Counted from the stretch's first letter, positions 51,166 to 60,307 are shown. The stretch is 64,000 nucleotides of DNA from Alicyclobacillus tolerans (GCF_021739485.1 NZ_JAJFNK010000010.1:1-64000), one strand, 5' to 3'. The notes: generated from the letters alone by a model not told the origin. Program-made: numbers and translations.

Positions 51166-52533
51166 TTAGGCGGAAACGTCCAGGTCCAACTCCGCCGGCA
51201 TCTTTTTGAATCCCTTTGTGGAGATGGCCAAAACCCCCAAACCAATGACAAACCAAACCGCTCCCAGGATAAACGTCATCCGGTCGAAGTTCAACCACAC
51301 GTACAGCAGCACCGCAAAGCCGATCAACGGCATGATGAGGTGCGACCACCACCGTTTGGATTTTTTCTTCCCGATGAAGTAAATCATCACGGACAGGTTC
51401 AGCGCCATAAACGTGGTCAAGGCACCGAAGTTCACCAGACGGCTGAGGTTGTTGATCGACATGATGAGGCTCACGACCAACGAAACCACGGCCACCAATA
51501 AAGTCGAGGCATAAGGCGTCTTGTACTTAGGATGCACTTTCGACAAAAAGGCCGGCAGCATTTTATCGCGGCCCATGCTAAACAGCAAGCGCGAAATGGC
51601 AGCTTGGGCCGCTAAGGCGTTCGCGATGCCCCAGGCTACGACGGTGGCGATCAAGCTCAGCAGCTTCAACCACGTCCCGCCAACCTGCTGCGCTACAAAG
51701 TAGAAGGCGACGTTTACGTCCGGAAAGGACATGTAGTGCGGATAGGCCACTGCGGCGAGGTAGGTCATGATCATAAAGAATGCAGCCACAATAATGAGGG
51801 CCCACACCGTCGCTTTGCCGACCGTTTTGCGGCCTCCAACCGTTTCCTCGGAGAGGGTCGAGATCCCGTCAAAACCCAAGAAGCTCAAGACGGCCACCGA
51901 TGTCGCTGCACCCACCATGCTGAAACTGAATTTTGGCGCATTGAAGATCGGGGCGACTGTGAACGCCGTGTGGTCTTTGCCAGCGGCGACGAAGGCAAAC
52001 GCCATCACGCAGAAGAGAACAAACGTGATGACCTCAAAAACCAAAATGACCCAGTTCGCTTTGTTGGTCATTTCAATGCCGCGGATGTTGACGATGGTGT
52101 TGATCCCGATGAAGATAACGAGCCATCCCCACGTCGGAACCGCTGGCAGCAGTTCGGTCAGCCAAGATGCGGAAACCAAGTAGAGCAGTGCGGGAATGAG
52201 GATGTAATCGAGGAGAATCATCCACCCAGCGATAAACCCAACGTACGGGTTCCAGCCCCGTTGTACGTACGCGTACGCTGAACCCGCAACCGGGAATGCT
52301 TCGGACATTTTAGAATAGCTGAAGGCCGTAAAAATCATACCCACGACCCCGACAAAATAAGCAAAGACGACCATTCCGTTGGCTGTTTGCACCACTTGAC
52401 CGTAAATCCCCATAGGTGCGATAGGAACCATGAAGATGAGTCCGTACACCAGAAGGTCCCAGAATGTGAGCGAGCGTTTGAGCTCTTGCTTGTAACCAAA
52501 CTCTTCGATGGATGTGCCCATGTTCGCCGACAT
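51166..52533 (-). CDS. APC-superfamily amino acid/amine permease
   Basis: Integral membrane transporter of 455 residues with about 12 hydrophobic helices. The family signature near the N-terminus is LTFWDLLVYGLIFMVPIAPMGIYG, and FSYSKMSEAFPVAGSAYAYVQRGWNPYVGFIAGW follows with the typical Gly/Ala-rich helix. FLGFDGISTLSEET is the helix 6 region. AGGAGG precedes ATG. Together with the acetamidase/formamidase gene downstream it suggests import of an amide, amino acid or amine. Confidence 0.92.
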   Translation of the reverse strand: MSANMGTSIEEFGYKQELKRSLTFWDLLVYGLIFMVPIAPMGIYGQVVQTANGMVVFAYFVGVVGMIFTAFSYSKMSEAFPVAGSAYAYVQRGWNPYVGFIAGWMILLDYILIPALLYLVSASWLTELLPAVPTWGWLVIFIGINTIVNIRGIEMTNKANWVILVFEVITFVLFCVMAFAFVAAGKDHTAFTVAPIFNAPKFSFSMVGAATSVAVLSFLGFDGISTLSEETVGGRKTVGKATVWALIIVAAFFMIMTYLAAVAYPHYMSFPDVNVAFYFVAQQVGGTWLKLLSLIATVVAWGIANALAAQAAISRLLFSMGRDKMLPAFLSKVHPKYKTPYASTLLVAVVSLVVSLIMSINNLSRLVNFGALTTFMALNLSVMIYFIGKKKSKRWWSHLIMPLIGFAVLLYVWLNFDRMTFILGAVWFVIGLGVLAISTKGFKKMPAELDLDVSA

Positions 52534-52933
52534 GAGTGAATACCTCCTGTAGTGTTCAATTTCTGTCTGGTAATAACAGATGTGGATCCCGACAAAATAC
52601 CTGATAATGGAGGACTTCAGAATCTTTCAATCGATTTAAGTGTGTGTGAACGCCCCCTTTACTGGATACGCGGAACGCGTGAAGGAGAATCCGTCGAAAA
52701 AAGTAAAAACGACTAAAATAATGTCGACTCTATCAACTATATCAAATTTCGCGTCAATTGTTTATCCCGCAACTATTCCAGTAATATCCAGTGTAGGGCT
52801 GCGCTCAGGGGATGCACCTTCTTCAGAATCGCACGTACACTTACTTTATGTAACTAAGTGTGTTAAAATAACGTCATGCCCTAAGCCGTGTCACACACAG
52901 CCATCGGGTTTTCTTTGTGAGGAGGTTGACCAA
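52534..52933. promoter_or_regulatory. Divergent control region
   Basis: 400 bp between the permease (minus) and the dehydrogenase (plus). An open frame runs across it in the dehydrogenase frame but has no start signal and odd composition, so I treat it as non-coding. Near the right end an inverted repeat cactta (52838-52843) / taagtg (52855-52860) is followed by TAAAAT (about 52864), a likely operator next to a -10 box. AT-rich sequence (52700-52790) may hold the permease promoter. Confidence 0.5.
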
Positions 52934-53848
52934 GTGGAGCAAACGGACCAAATGGAACACCCGAAAGAACAAATCGGTTTTATTGGTTTAGGAAACATGG
53001 GGCTGCCGATGGTCATCAATTTGATCAAGGCGGGTTTTGACGTCAAAGTCTACAATCGAACTTCAGATAAAGCCAAGGATGCCGTCGCAGCCGGCGCGAA
53101 GCCAGTGAATCGGCCCTGTGACGCGGTAACGCCGGGCGGCATCGCAATCACGATGGTCGCCAACGATTCGGCTCTCGAGGAAGTGGTGAATGGAGCGGAC
53201 GGGTTTGGCGAAGTGCTTGGGCAAGGCGGAGTTCATCTGTCGATGAGTACCGTGTCGCCGGAGACGTCTCGCCAACTCGCGAAATATCACCAACAGTTTG
53301 GCAGCCACTACGTCGCGTCCCCGGTTTTCGGACGTCCGGATGCTGCGGCTGCGAAAAAACTGTTTGTACTATCTTGCGGCCCCCGGGAGGCCAGGGAGCG
53401 GGTCAAGCCGCTTCAAGAGGCGATGGGGCAGCGCATCTTTGACATCGGCGAAGAACCGGGAGGCGCCAACGTCGTCAAACTGGGGGGAAACTTTCTCATT
53501 ATGGCGGCCATGGAAGCGATGGCGGAGTCGTTTAACCTGGCTGAAAAGAACGGGATCGACCGGAGTTTAGCTGCGGAAGTGTATGCGTCGACGTTGTTTG
53601 ACTGCACCGTGTACAAGGGGTATGGGCAGATGATCGCGCACAGGCAGTATGAGCCCGCTGGCTTTCAACTGGCGCTTGGACTCAAGGACTGCAACCTGGT
53701 TTTGAACGAAGCGAACGCCACACAGACGCCAATGCCCTTCGCCAGTCTCATCCACGACCGCTTACTGTCCTCCACGGCTAAGGGCCGGGGTCAGCAGGAC
53801 TGGTCGGCCATGACCCGAATCGCCTCCGAGGACGCGGGCCTCGAGTAA
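52934..53848 (+). CDS. NAD(P)-dependent beta-hydroxyacid dehydrogenase-like protein
   Basis: Rossmann protein of the 6-phosphogluconate-dehydrogenase-like superfamily. GFIGLGNMGLPMVINLIKAG binds the cofactor; VYNRTSDKAKD indicates NADP preference. In place of the usual DAPVSGG it has ASPVFGRPDAAAAKKL, the form seen in a subgroup near imine reductases and other PVFGRP proteins, and the Lys of NVVKLGGNF is kept. GTG 52934 with GAGGAGG eight bases upstream gives 304 residues. It stands alone, 258 bp before the FMN reductase. Confidence 0.88.
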   Translation: MEQTDQMEHPKEQIGFIGLGNMGLPMVINLIKAGFDVKVYNRTSDKAKDAVAAGAKPVNRPCDAVTPGGIAITMVANDSALEEVVNGADGFGEVLGQGGVHLSMSTVSPETSRQLAKYHQQFGSHYVASPVFGRPDAAAAKKLFVLSCGPREARERVKPLQEAMGQRIFDIGEEPGGANVVKLGGNFLIMAAMEAMAESFNLAEKNGIDRSLAAEVYASTLFDCTVYKGYGQMIAHRQYEPAGFQLALGLKDCNLVLNEANATQTPMPFASLIHDRLLSSTAKGRGQQDWSAMTRIASEDAGLE

Positions 53849-54106
53849 GGCTATTCTCGGTTTCTCGAATGCCTTTCAAGTAGGCAGCCTCTTGTTTCAG
53901 CGGAAAAGACGGTGTCTATCAAGCCATAAACTTGAGAATAGCTTCGAATAACTGTGGGGAAGCTTGGCTTCGATGGGAGGTCCCCTTCAGCAGTTTAGCG
54001 AAGTTTGCGGACACGGTCCATGACTCCATTTAAAAATTAGCGCCCATGCAAAATCGGCGAATCACAAACTGGGCGCAATCAAAAACTTGAAGGAGTAGTT
54101 GCACGG

Positions 54107-54670
54107 ATGAGTGAGTCACTTAAGATTGTCGGTATCGCAGGCAGCCTTCGGAAACAGTCGTACAATCGGCAGTTGCTCAAAATAGCGGGCGAACTGCTTC
54201 CCAAAGAAGTCGAATTCGTCATCGCGGACATTTCTGCGATCCCGTTGTTTAATGAGGACCTGGAAAATGACTTGCCGGGTCCTGTCGTCGATTTAAAACA
54301 GACGGTTCAGAGTGCGGATGCCGTCCTTTTTGCCACGCCAGAGTACAACGGTTCCATTTCAGGAGTTTTGAAAAACGTCATTGACTGGTTAACCCGGCCC
54401 AGGGGACAAAGCTCCGTGAGCGGTAAACCGGCGGGCATCATCGGCGGTACCACGGGGATGTTTGGCGCGGTGAACGCACAGATGCACCTGCGCCACATCT
54501 TGTCTCTGCTGAACATGTACGTCATTCCACAGCCGCTCGTGCTCGTGTCCCAAATCCAAAACAAGTTGGACGCACAGGGACACCTCACCGACGCGACGGC
54601 GCAACAGTTTCTCCAGCAACACCTAGACCGACTGGTCCAAGCCGCAAAACGGATCAAAATCGAAAACTAA
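54107..54670 (+). CDS. NADPH-dependent FMN reductase
   Basis: Flavodoxin-fold quinone/azo/FMN reductase of 187 residues. IVGIAGSLRKQSYNRQLLKIA binds the FMN phosphate; FATPEYNGSISGVLKNVIDWLTRP is the isoalloxazine loop with the classic PEYN. A ribosome binding site GAAGGAG lies before ATG. Nearest upstream is the dehydrogenase; an inverted repeat gctattctc/gagaatagc (53850-53858, 53933-53941) lies between. Confidence 0.93.
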   Translation: MSESLKIVGIAGSLRKQSYNRQLLKIAGELLPKEVEFVIADISAIPLFNEDLENDLPGPVVDLKQTVQSADAVLFATPEYNGSISGVLKNVIDWLTRPRGQSSVSGKPAGIIGGTTGMFGAVNAQMHLRHILSLLNMYVIPQPLVLVSQIQNKLDAQGHLTDATAQQFLQQHLDRLVQAAKRIKIEN

Positions 54671-55109
54671 ACGAGTTTAACCATCCATAATGCAACCTCT
54701 AGCAGACTGCAACCATGCAGTCTGCAACCATCCAGAGAGCAAACTCCAGCACAGCTTGTGGCAGACGGCTGTGCTGGTTCCTCATGTCACAGCGGCACCG
54801 TACGGAATCCAGCAACGTCATCCGCATCTACCTTTATCTTCGCTTCACCTTCATCGTCGGCTGATCGGCGGCTCATCGTACCTCCTTTTTCGTACCTCCT
54901 CGATCTTCGACGCTCAGTCCAACTTCGCACTGTGTTGTGAATATGGTTGTGCACAACCTGTGGATAAATTGTGCATAACTTGTGGCCACATAACTATAGA
55001 GGAAAAATATTTAACTTAGTTAGTCAGATTCCCAAATGCGGAACAGCTATCCTTCTTAGTAAAGTTTTTTGCCTAACATAATCGTGGATTAATTGGTAGG
55101 TTTAAACCA
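54671..55109. other. Long intergenic region with repeats and a DnaA-box-like site
   Basis: No gene seen. It contains a palindrome gcagactgc-aaccat-gcagtctgc (54701-54724), repeated 'ctgcaacca' phrases, and near 54943-54990 a cluster of related words: ttgtgcacaac, tgtggataa (a perfect DnaA-box word in reverse), ttgtgcataac and cttgtgg. A single perfect box is not enough to call an origin. The last 100 bp lead into the riboswitch and should hold its promoter. Confidence 0.45.
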
Positions 55110-55235
55110 TAGGTCATTCACATGAAGCCGAATCCTGAGGCCATCAGGTACGGGGGAATTTTCGTTTCAGGGGTGAAGGCAAGTCAGCCAGGGTCACCTC
55201 GGCCCAAACCCGTCAACTAACCCCGGAGGCTGCGA
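55110..55235 (+). ncRNA. ydaO/yuaA (c-di-AMP) riboswitch
   Basis: The leader of the NlpC/P60 gene carries the conserved words of this RNA in order: gaagccgaatcctg, caggtacgggggaa, caggggtgaaggc, cagggtcacctcggcc, aaacccgtcaactaacc and ggaggc. c-di-AMP binding to this class usually turns expression off and is common before cell-wall hydrolase genes of Gram-positive bacteria. The ribosome binding site GAGGAGG (55234-55240) follows at once, but I see no clear terminator hairpin, so control may be on translation. Confidence 0.9.
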
Positions 55236-55252
55236 GGAGGATACTTAGAAGA

Positions 55253-56038
55253 ATGTCGTTTAAATCCTTTGGACGCCGCTTCGCTTTGGCGTTATCCACC
55301 GGTGCTCTGTCGTCGCTGGCCTTTGTGGCCCCAATCCACGCATTTGCGGCTACGTCTACACAGCTTCATGCCGTAAAACCCGTTTTTCTGAGGTCTGCAG
55401 CCCACCTCGGCAAGGACACGGTCGTCCAGGAGCCCGTCGGCACCACGTTTACCGTCGAATCCGGCAGCACCAGCGGTTGGTGGCACGTCTTGGATTCCAA
55501 AGGCCGCCAAGGCTACGTGATTCGAAACACGAATTGGGTTGTGCAATCCGCGGGTTCTGTGCGCACCTCCGTTTCCTCGGCACCGAGCGTTTCCGCGCTG
55601 CCTCCAGGTGTCACGATAGACCCGCATATTGTCCCGCTGGCACCTCGAAGTGCATCGTCGCAACAGAAGTTTCAAGCGATTTTAAAAATTGCGCAAAGCA
55701 AGCTCGGAACGCCGTATCGTTGGGGGCACAACGAAGACCGTGGCCAGTATGGTTTTGACTGTTCCAATTTTACGGCCTATGTCTACCACCATGCTTTGGG
55801 TTACAAGTTTAGCGGCGCTTCGCTCGTACAAGCCCGGTCTGTCGGATGGACGGTGCCTAGGAACTCCATGCAGCCTGGAGACCTCTTAATTTTTAACAAT
55901 GGCGGGCACGTGGGTATCTACATTGGGCACAATCAAATGATCGAGGAAGGCGGCGGACTCGGGAAAGTCGGCTATCTGTCGGTGGCGCCAAACTCCTACT
56001 GGGGAAAACACATTACCGCAGTCAAAAGAATGTTTTAA
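55253..56038 (+). CDS. NlpC/P60 cell-wall hydrolase with SH3-like domain
   Basis: Secreted C40-family peptidase, 261 residues, that should cut peptide links in peptidoglycan. Signal peptide 1-32 (ALALSTGALSSLAFVAPIHAFA). Residues 35-100 are an SH3-like wall-binding unit (VFLRSAAHLGKDTVV...GWWHVLDSKGRQGYVI). The catalytic domain (about 140-261) has C170 in YGFDCSNF, H219 in NNGGHVGIYIG and the third polar residue further on. It is under a c-di-AMP riboswitch, linking wall turnover to osmotic state, and ends at a good terminator. Confidence 0.95.
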   Translation: MSFKSFGRRFALALSTGALSSLAFVAPIHAFAATSTQLHAVKPVFLRSAAHLGKDTVVQEPVGTTFTVESGSTSGWWHVLDSKGRQGYVIRNTNWVVQSAGSVRTSVSSAPSVSALPPGVTIDPHIVPLAPRSASSQQKFQAILKIAQSKLGTPYRWGHNEDRGQYGFDCSNFTAYVYHHALGYKFSGASLVQARSVGWTVPRNSMQPGDLLIFNNGGHVGIYIGHNQMIEEGGGLGKVGYLSVAPNSYWGKHITAVKRMF

Positions 56039-56062
56039 ATTTGAAAGGGCGCAATCGGCTCA

Positions 56063-56096
56063 AACAGGCTCTTCGTTCTGAAGGGCCTGTTTTTTC
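56063..56096 (+). terminator. Terminator of the NlpC/P60 gene
   Basis: Stem aacaggctct (56063-56072) with the mostly complementary agggcctgtt, followed by TTTTTTCG. Confidence 0.8.
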
Positions 56097-56265
56097 GTTC
56101 AACCCTTTTTTGATTCGACCATGGAGAACATCAAAATTGAAGTCCACGGAGCCATCCAGTTGTTGGTCGGAATGCATCCGATGAGTCTCCATTTCCAAAA
56201 GGAAATTCAAAGTTCTCGGAGAACACAGTATGGATGCATTTGCGCACCAACCTAAGAAGGGCAGG

Positions 56266-57342
56266 ATGACCTCTTTGAAAGCCTTTAAACACGTCCTTGG
56301 AATCGCTGTTTCAACCACTATCATTACGATATCTTCTCTGTCGTTTCCGGCGTACGCTGCCTCCAACAGCGGTACCGTTCGAGCCGAAATCAACGGTAAG
56401 GCGTACCCGGCCATTGCGGTCGGAGACACCACATATCTGAACTGGGGCGCTTTGCAACGGTTTCACACACCGTATCAATACCTTGGAAATGGCCGATTCG
56501 CGATCCCCTCGGGTACCATCGCGGGGGTGATCTATCGAGGGACTACGTATTTGCCCTGGGACTCTGTAGCGCCTAAGGTGAAGGCTGCACCCTTGCAAGG
56601 CGGTGGGTTCAATTTTACCTCTGTGCCGGTATCTCACCACTACCACTTGGTGGTCCTGACTCAACAGGGGACGGTTGGAAGCCCAAACGAGATGGAGGTC
56701 TTGGTCACCGATGGCAGCCAACCCGTACCCGACCAAACCGTTGCGATTGCGTTGAACGGTCAGAGTTTTGCTTCGGGGCACGAAGGGCAGAGGGCCTTTA
56801 CCGTCACCACCGATCAAAATGGCTCATGGCTTGGAAACCTCAACGATACAACCGCTCAGACGGTGTCTCCGACGGTATCCTGGTTGGACCCCAGCGGCGG
56901 AATCCACACGAAGACGCTATCCATTCCATTTACAAACCCAAGCCCTGCGCAAACGACAGCACCTCCGGGAGATGTGTTGGTGTCCTCTGTACCCATGAGC
57001 ACGTTCAACAACGCTTTGTTTTTTAATGCGCAAAGCGGCGGACAAGACTGGACGTTCCAGCTGGACACCGGCGCCTATGAGCCCTTGATTCCAAAAAGAA
57101 TGGCCAAATTGCTGCAATTGCCTCAATTCAGTCCATTAGTGGTTCAGGGCGTGGGTGGTCAGGACTCGGCTTATTACAGTCAAATCACCGTGAACATTGG
57201 CGGCCATGAGTTCAAAAACGTTCCATGTATCGTCGACGACAGCTATACAGGGACGCCGCTGTTTGGATATGGGTTCTTCGCAGACAATGGATACGATTTG
57301 CTCGTTTCTCAGAAAAACCAGATCATCTCCATCCTAAAGTGA
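56266..57342 (+). CDS. Secreted retropepsin-like aspartic protease with stalk domain
   Basis: An exported protein of about 358 residues. After a signal peptide (VLGIAVSTTIITISSLSFPAYAA) come a stalk-like domain (VRAEINGKAYPAIAVGDTTYLNWGAL...LPWDSVAP), an Ig-like part (about 140-230: VLVTDGSQPVPDQTVAIALNGQ) and a C-terminal single-lobe aspartic protease domain: DWTFQLDTGAYEPLIPKRMAKLL with the DTG motif, VQGVGGQDSAYY and the second hydrophobic psi strand GYDLLVSQKNQIISIL. Such units work as dimers. ATG 56266 (AAGGGCAGG upstream) fits the signal peptide better than ATG 56230. Outside the cell of an acidophile the low pH would suit it. Confidence 0.8.
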   Translation: MTSLKAFKHVLGIAVSTTIITISSLSFPAYAASNSGTVRAEINGKAYPAIAVGDTTYLNWGALQRFHTPYQYLGNGRFAIPSGTIAGVIYRGTTYLPWDSVAPKVKAAPLQGGGFNFTSVPVSHHYHLVVLTQQGTVGSPNEMEVLVTDGSQPVPDQTVAIALNGQSFASGHEGQRAFTVTTDQNGSWLGNLNDTTAQTVSPTVSWLDPSGGIHTKTLSIPFTNPSPAQTTAPPGDVLVSSVPMSTFNNALFFNAQSGGQDWTFQLDTGAYEPLIPKRMAKLLQLPQFSPLVVQGVGGQDSAYYSQITVNIGGHEFKNVPCIVDDSYTGTPLFGYGFFADNGYDLLVSQKNQIISILK

Positions 57343-57497
57343 CGAAGATGCACCAACTCTCGTGGGGTTTTACCTCGTGGGATTCAGTTGCAAGGATGTT
57401 CGACGGTCACATGCTAAAACGTCAAAGGCCAAACGTCAAACGCTCCAGTTGTAAAAGCAACCTGGACTGTTAGAATACTTTTCGTTTGTTGTATTCC

Positions 57498-57522
57498 GAT
57501 TCCCTTCGGGGAATCTTTTTTT
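57498..57522 (+). terminator. Terminator after the secreted protease
   Basis: Stem gattccc / gggaatc with a cttcg-type tetraloop and seven T. The rest of 57343-57587 has no gene; it includes the tandem 'acgtcaaaggccaaacgtcaaacg' phrase near 57418-57440. Confidence 0.85.
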
Positions 57523-57587
57523 GTGTGTGCAGTGACGCGTTTGCGCGGTGACGTCGTTTGTGCAGAAATCGCAAGAAGGAGTTGGAC

Positions 57588-58796
57588 ATGATACTTAGAG
57601 ATGCCGAGGTTCTCACAGGCGTACACAAACGAATTTTGATGACTACAACTCTAGGATGGATTTTTGATTTCTTTGACTTCGTGTTGTTTACATCCCTGTT
57701 GATCCCTATGTCTCGCGCCTTACACTTCCGGCCGGAACAAACGGGAGTAGCGCTTGGGTTGTCCTTGCTGTTTACGGCCATTGGCGGCATTGTTTTAGGA
57801 TACGTTTCCGATAAAATCGGCCGCAAGGTGACGTTGATGATTGCCATTGTAACGTACAGCCTAGGCGGATTTTTGACGATGTTTACCTACAGTTACGGAT
57901 GGCTGCTGTTTGCCCGTGCCGTAACCGGTTTTGGGGTAGGCGGCGAGTGGGGCGTTGGACAAAGCTTGTTGGCAGAGACGACACCTGCGAAATACCGCGG
58001 CCGTTTTGGCGCCATCATGCATTCCGGGTTATCGGCCGGCATCATTTTGGCGTATTTGGTCGCCGCGTTTATTTCCCCGCACATCGGATGGCGCTTGTCG
58101 TTTGGGACATCGCTCATTGCTGCGTTGATTGTGGTCCCGTTTTTGCTCAGCATCCCAGAGTCTGACCTTTGGCAAAACCGGAGTAAAACGCACAAAGTTC
58201 CCTTGTCACTGCTGTTTACAGGAAAAACCAAGTGGTATGGTTTGCTCGGTTTGGTGTTCATGACGCTGGAATTCACCGGATATTGGCTGCTAACCACGTG
58301 GTTCCCGACGTATTTACAAACCCAGCGGCACATGAGCATCGTGCACAGTGCCTTGTGGCTCATTTTGTTAAACGTTGGAGGGTTGATTGGTTACTCTTCG
58401 ACCGGGTTTGTGGCCGACCGCTTTGGACGACGCAAAGTGCTGACGGTGTACAAAATTATCGAAGCGATTGCCGTCCTTCCGATCACGTTGTTTTGGACAG
58501 GAAGTGCCACGGTGTTGTTGTTCAGTATGTTTTTCATCGGCTTCGGCGGCGGCGGAACGGCCATCATCGGGCCTTTGCTCAACGAAATTGCGCCGCCTCC
58601 GGTACGCACAACCATGTCCAATTCCATTTTCAACATTGCGCGCGGGTTGCAGTATTACACGCCCATTGTCGCGGTGGCGTGGGCGAAGTCGGTTGGGTTT
58701 GGAACTGTCTTGTCGACAGCATCCATCTTTTTCGTCATTATGGCCATTATCGTGTGGCTGTTTCCAGAGACGAAAGGAAAGGTTCTGGCCAGCTAA
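57588..58796 (+). CDS. MFS transporter, metabolite:H+ symporter-like
   Basis: Major facilitator of 402 residues with 12 predicted helices. The A-like motif GYVSDKIGRKVTLM is between helices 2 and 3; the repeat-half motif VADRFGRRKVLT is between 8 and 9. GWIFDFFDFVLFTSLLIPMSRAL at the start and GVGGEWGVGQSLLAETTPAKYRGR resemble the aromatic-acid and carboxylate symporters (SHS/MHS). ATG 57588 has AAGGAG upstream. It is a single gene and ends at a terminator. Confidence 0.9.
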   Translation: MILRDAEVLTGVHKRILMTTTLGWIFDFFDFVLFTSLLIPMSRALHFRPEQTGVALGLSLLFTAIGGIVLGYVSDKIGRKVTLMIAIVTYSLGGFLTMFTYSYGWLLFARAVTGFGVGGEWGVGQSLLAETTPAKYRGRFGAIMHSGLSAGIILAYLVAAFISPHIGWRLSFGTSLIAALIVVPFLLSIPESDLWQNRSKTHKVPLSLLFTGKTKWYGLLGLVFMTLEFTGYWLLTTWFPTYLQTQRHMSIVHSALWLILLNVGGLIGYSSTGFVADRFGRRKVLTVYKIIEAIAVLPITLFWTGSATVLLFSMFFIGFGGGGTAIIGPLLNEIAPPPVRTTMSNSIFNIARGLQYYTPIVAVAWAKSVGFGTVLSTASIFFVIMAIIVWLFPETKGKVLAS

Positions 58797-58855
58797 AACA
58801 AAAGTCCAAAAAGGCTGCAAAAGAAAACTATCGAAAGACTCTGTACGAATCCCAA

Positions 58856-58892
58856 GGGTGCCTGCCGTGACGCGGAGGCACCCGCTGTTTTT
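58856..58892 (+). terminator. Terminator of the MFS gene
   Basis: Stem gggtgcct (58856-58863) and aggcaccc (58876-58883), followed by GCTGTTTTT. Confidence 0.8.
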
Positions 58893-58935
58893 CACCTCCA
58901 TCTTCTTCACCTCCATCTTCTTCACCTCCATCCCC
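58891..58935. repeat. Three 15-bp tandem repeats
   Basis: ttcacctccatcttc is repeated three times directly after the terminator; the third copy ends in cccc. Confidence 0.85.
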
Positions 58936-59045
58936 TTCATCTGCGCCATAAATAAGTATAACTTATAAGAAATATATTAATCATTAATTGTACTTATGAA
59001 TAGAGTCCGATTATGATGAAGCCATATCCAAAGTGGAGGTGAGCC

Positions 59046-60245
59046 GTGTTGAGCACAATCCGGCAATTTGGTCCGAATTGGTTTACTACAGTCATGGGAG
59101 TCGGGATCGTTTCCGCATTGACCTACACATCCCCTTTTTCGATTCCGTTTCACCGCGCGATTGGGGTCTTTCTGTTCTGGGTTTTGAGCGGCATTTTTGC
59201 ATTGGCGGTCCTGCTTTGGGCCTTGCGCTGGGTCTTGCACACCGATGAAGCCTTGAATGACTTTCGACATCCTGCCCGAGCACTCTTTTATGGGGCCCTT
59301 GCTATGGGAATCAATGTGGTCGGCAATGACTACTTTCTCATCGGTCGACACGTCCTTCAGGGGCAACTGGGGCTCGACATCAGCAAAGGTCTCTGGGTGG
59401 CTGGAACCGTTGTCTCCATATTCACGGTTATCGCCGTGCCGTATCTGTTGTTTACGGAACATCAAGTACAGCCAGAGCAGACACTGGCTTCGTGGTTAAT
59501 TCCTGTGGTCCCTCCGATTGTTGCCGCATCAACCGGGGTAAACTTGATCCCGTACTGGGGTGGGGCCAACGCGCAGTTTGCGATCACAGCCTTAATTTTG
59601 GCCATGTTTGGCGTAACCTTCTTCCTGTTTCTGATGGTGAGCGCCTTGGTCTACGCGCGGTTGGTGTACCACAAGCGCCTGAATGGCGAGGCGGCTCCGA
59701 GTCTTTGGGTGGAAATCGGACCGATTGGGATGTCGATGGGTACCTTTAGTGCGCTGCCATTGAATACTCACGCGTTTCTGTCCCCGTACACGGGTATGCT
59801 CCACGTATTTGGGTTTATCCTTTCCGCAGTGCTGTGGGGCGTGGGGGTCTGGTGGATCGTCATTTCAAGCATGCACACGTTGCTGCACCTTTCAAAACGC
59901 GGAGACGGGTTGCCCTTTCACATGGGCTGGTGGAGCTATGTCTTCCCAATTGGCAGTTTTACAAGCGGAACCTACGCGTTGGCTCATCTCACGAACTCTG
60001 CGTTTTTCGACATCGCGGGTTTGGTTCAACTTTTTATCCTTTGGGGCTGCTTCGCTGTGGTGGCAACGAGAACGGCGAACGGCGTTTGGAACGGCAGTCT
60101 GATTCAGTGGAGAGTCTCTCATGTTAAACCTGTGAAGCTCGGTGGGGCACCGGAAGCAGCTTTACAGGCTCGACACCAACATCTGTATCTACCTCATCAA
60201 AAAGCGGAACGAAGCATTGTTGAATCGACTGAAAGTCTTCTATGA
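59046..60245 (+). CDS. TDT/SLAC1-family transporter
   Basis: Membrane protein of 399 residues with about 10 helices, of the tellurite-resistance/dicarboxylate (TehA, malic acid transport, SLAC1) family. The start NWFTTVMGVGIVSAL is characteristic, and repeated helices with STGVNLIPYWG and FSALPLNTHAF follow. GGAGGTG lies before GTG 59046. The C-terminal 40 residues are a polar His-rich tail (LQARHQHLYLPHQKAERS). The substrate may be sulfite, malate or another anion. Confidence 0.88.
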   Translation: MLSTIRQFGPNWFTTVMGVGIVSALTYTSPFSIPFHRAIGVFLFWVLSGIFALAVLLWALRWVLHTDEALNDFRHPARALFYGALAMGINVVGNDYFLIGRHVLQGQLGLDISKGLWVAGTVVSIFTVIAVPYLLFTEHQVQPEQTLASWLIPVVPPIVAASTGVNLIPYWGGANAQFAITALILAMFGVTFFLFLMVSALVYARLVYHKRLNGEAAPSLWVEIGPIGMSMGTFSALPLNTHAFLSPYTGMLHVFGFILSAVLWGVGVWWIVISSMHTLLHLSKRGDGLPFHMGWWSYVFPIGSFTSGTYALAHLTNSAFFDIAGLVQLFILWGCFAVVATRTANGVWNGSLIQWRVSHVKPVKLGGAPEAALQARHQHLYLPHQKAERSIVESTESLL

Positions 60246-60307
60246 TACAATAGGCCGGCCCCTAGAGCTTGGCTAAACATCTTGGGTGTGCACACGGAGG
60301 GATGTCC

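Noticed and set aside
52640-52933. N-terminal extension of the dehydrogenase frame by 98 residues
   Set aside because: No start signal at the upstream GTG, low-complexity polar sequence, and a strong GAGGAGG directly before GTG 52934, which gives the normal family N-terminus.
54943-54990. Replication origin
   Set aside because: Only one perfect DnaA box, no AT-rich unwinding region with ordered boxes, and no dnaA, dnaN or other origin genes around.
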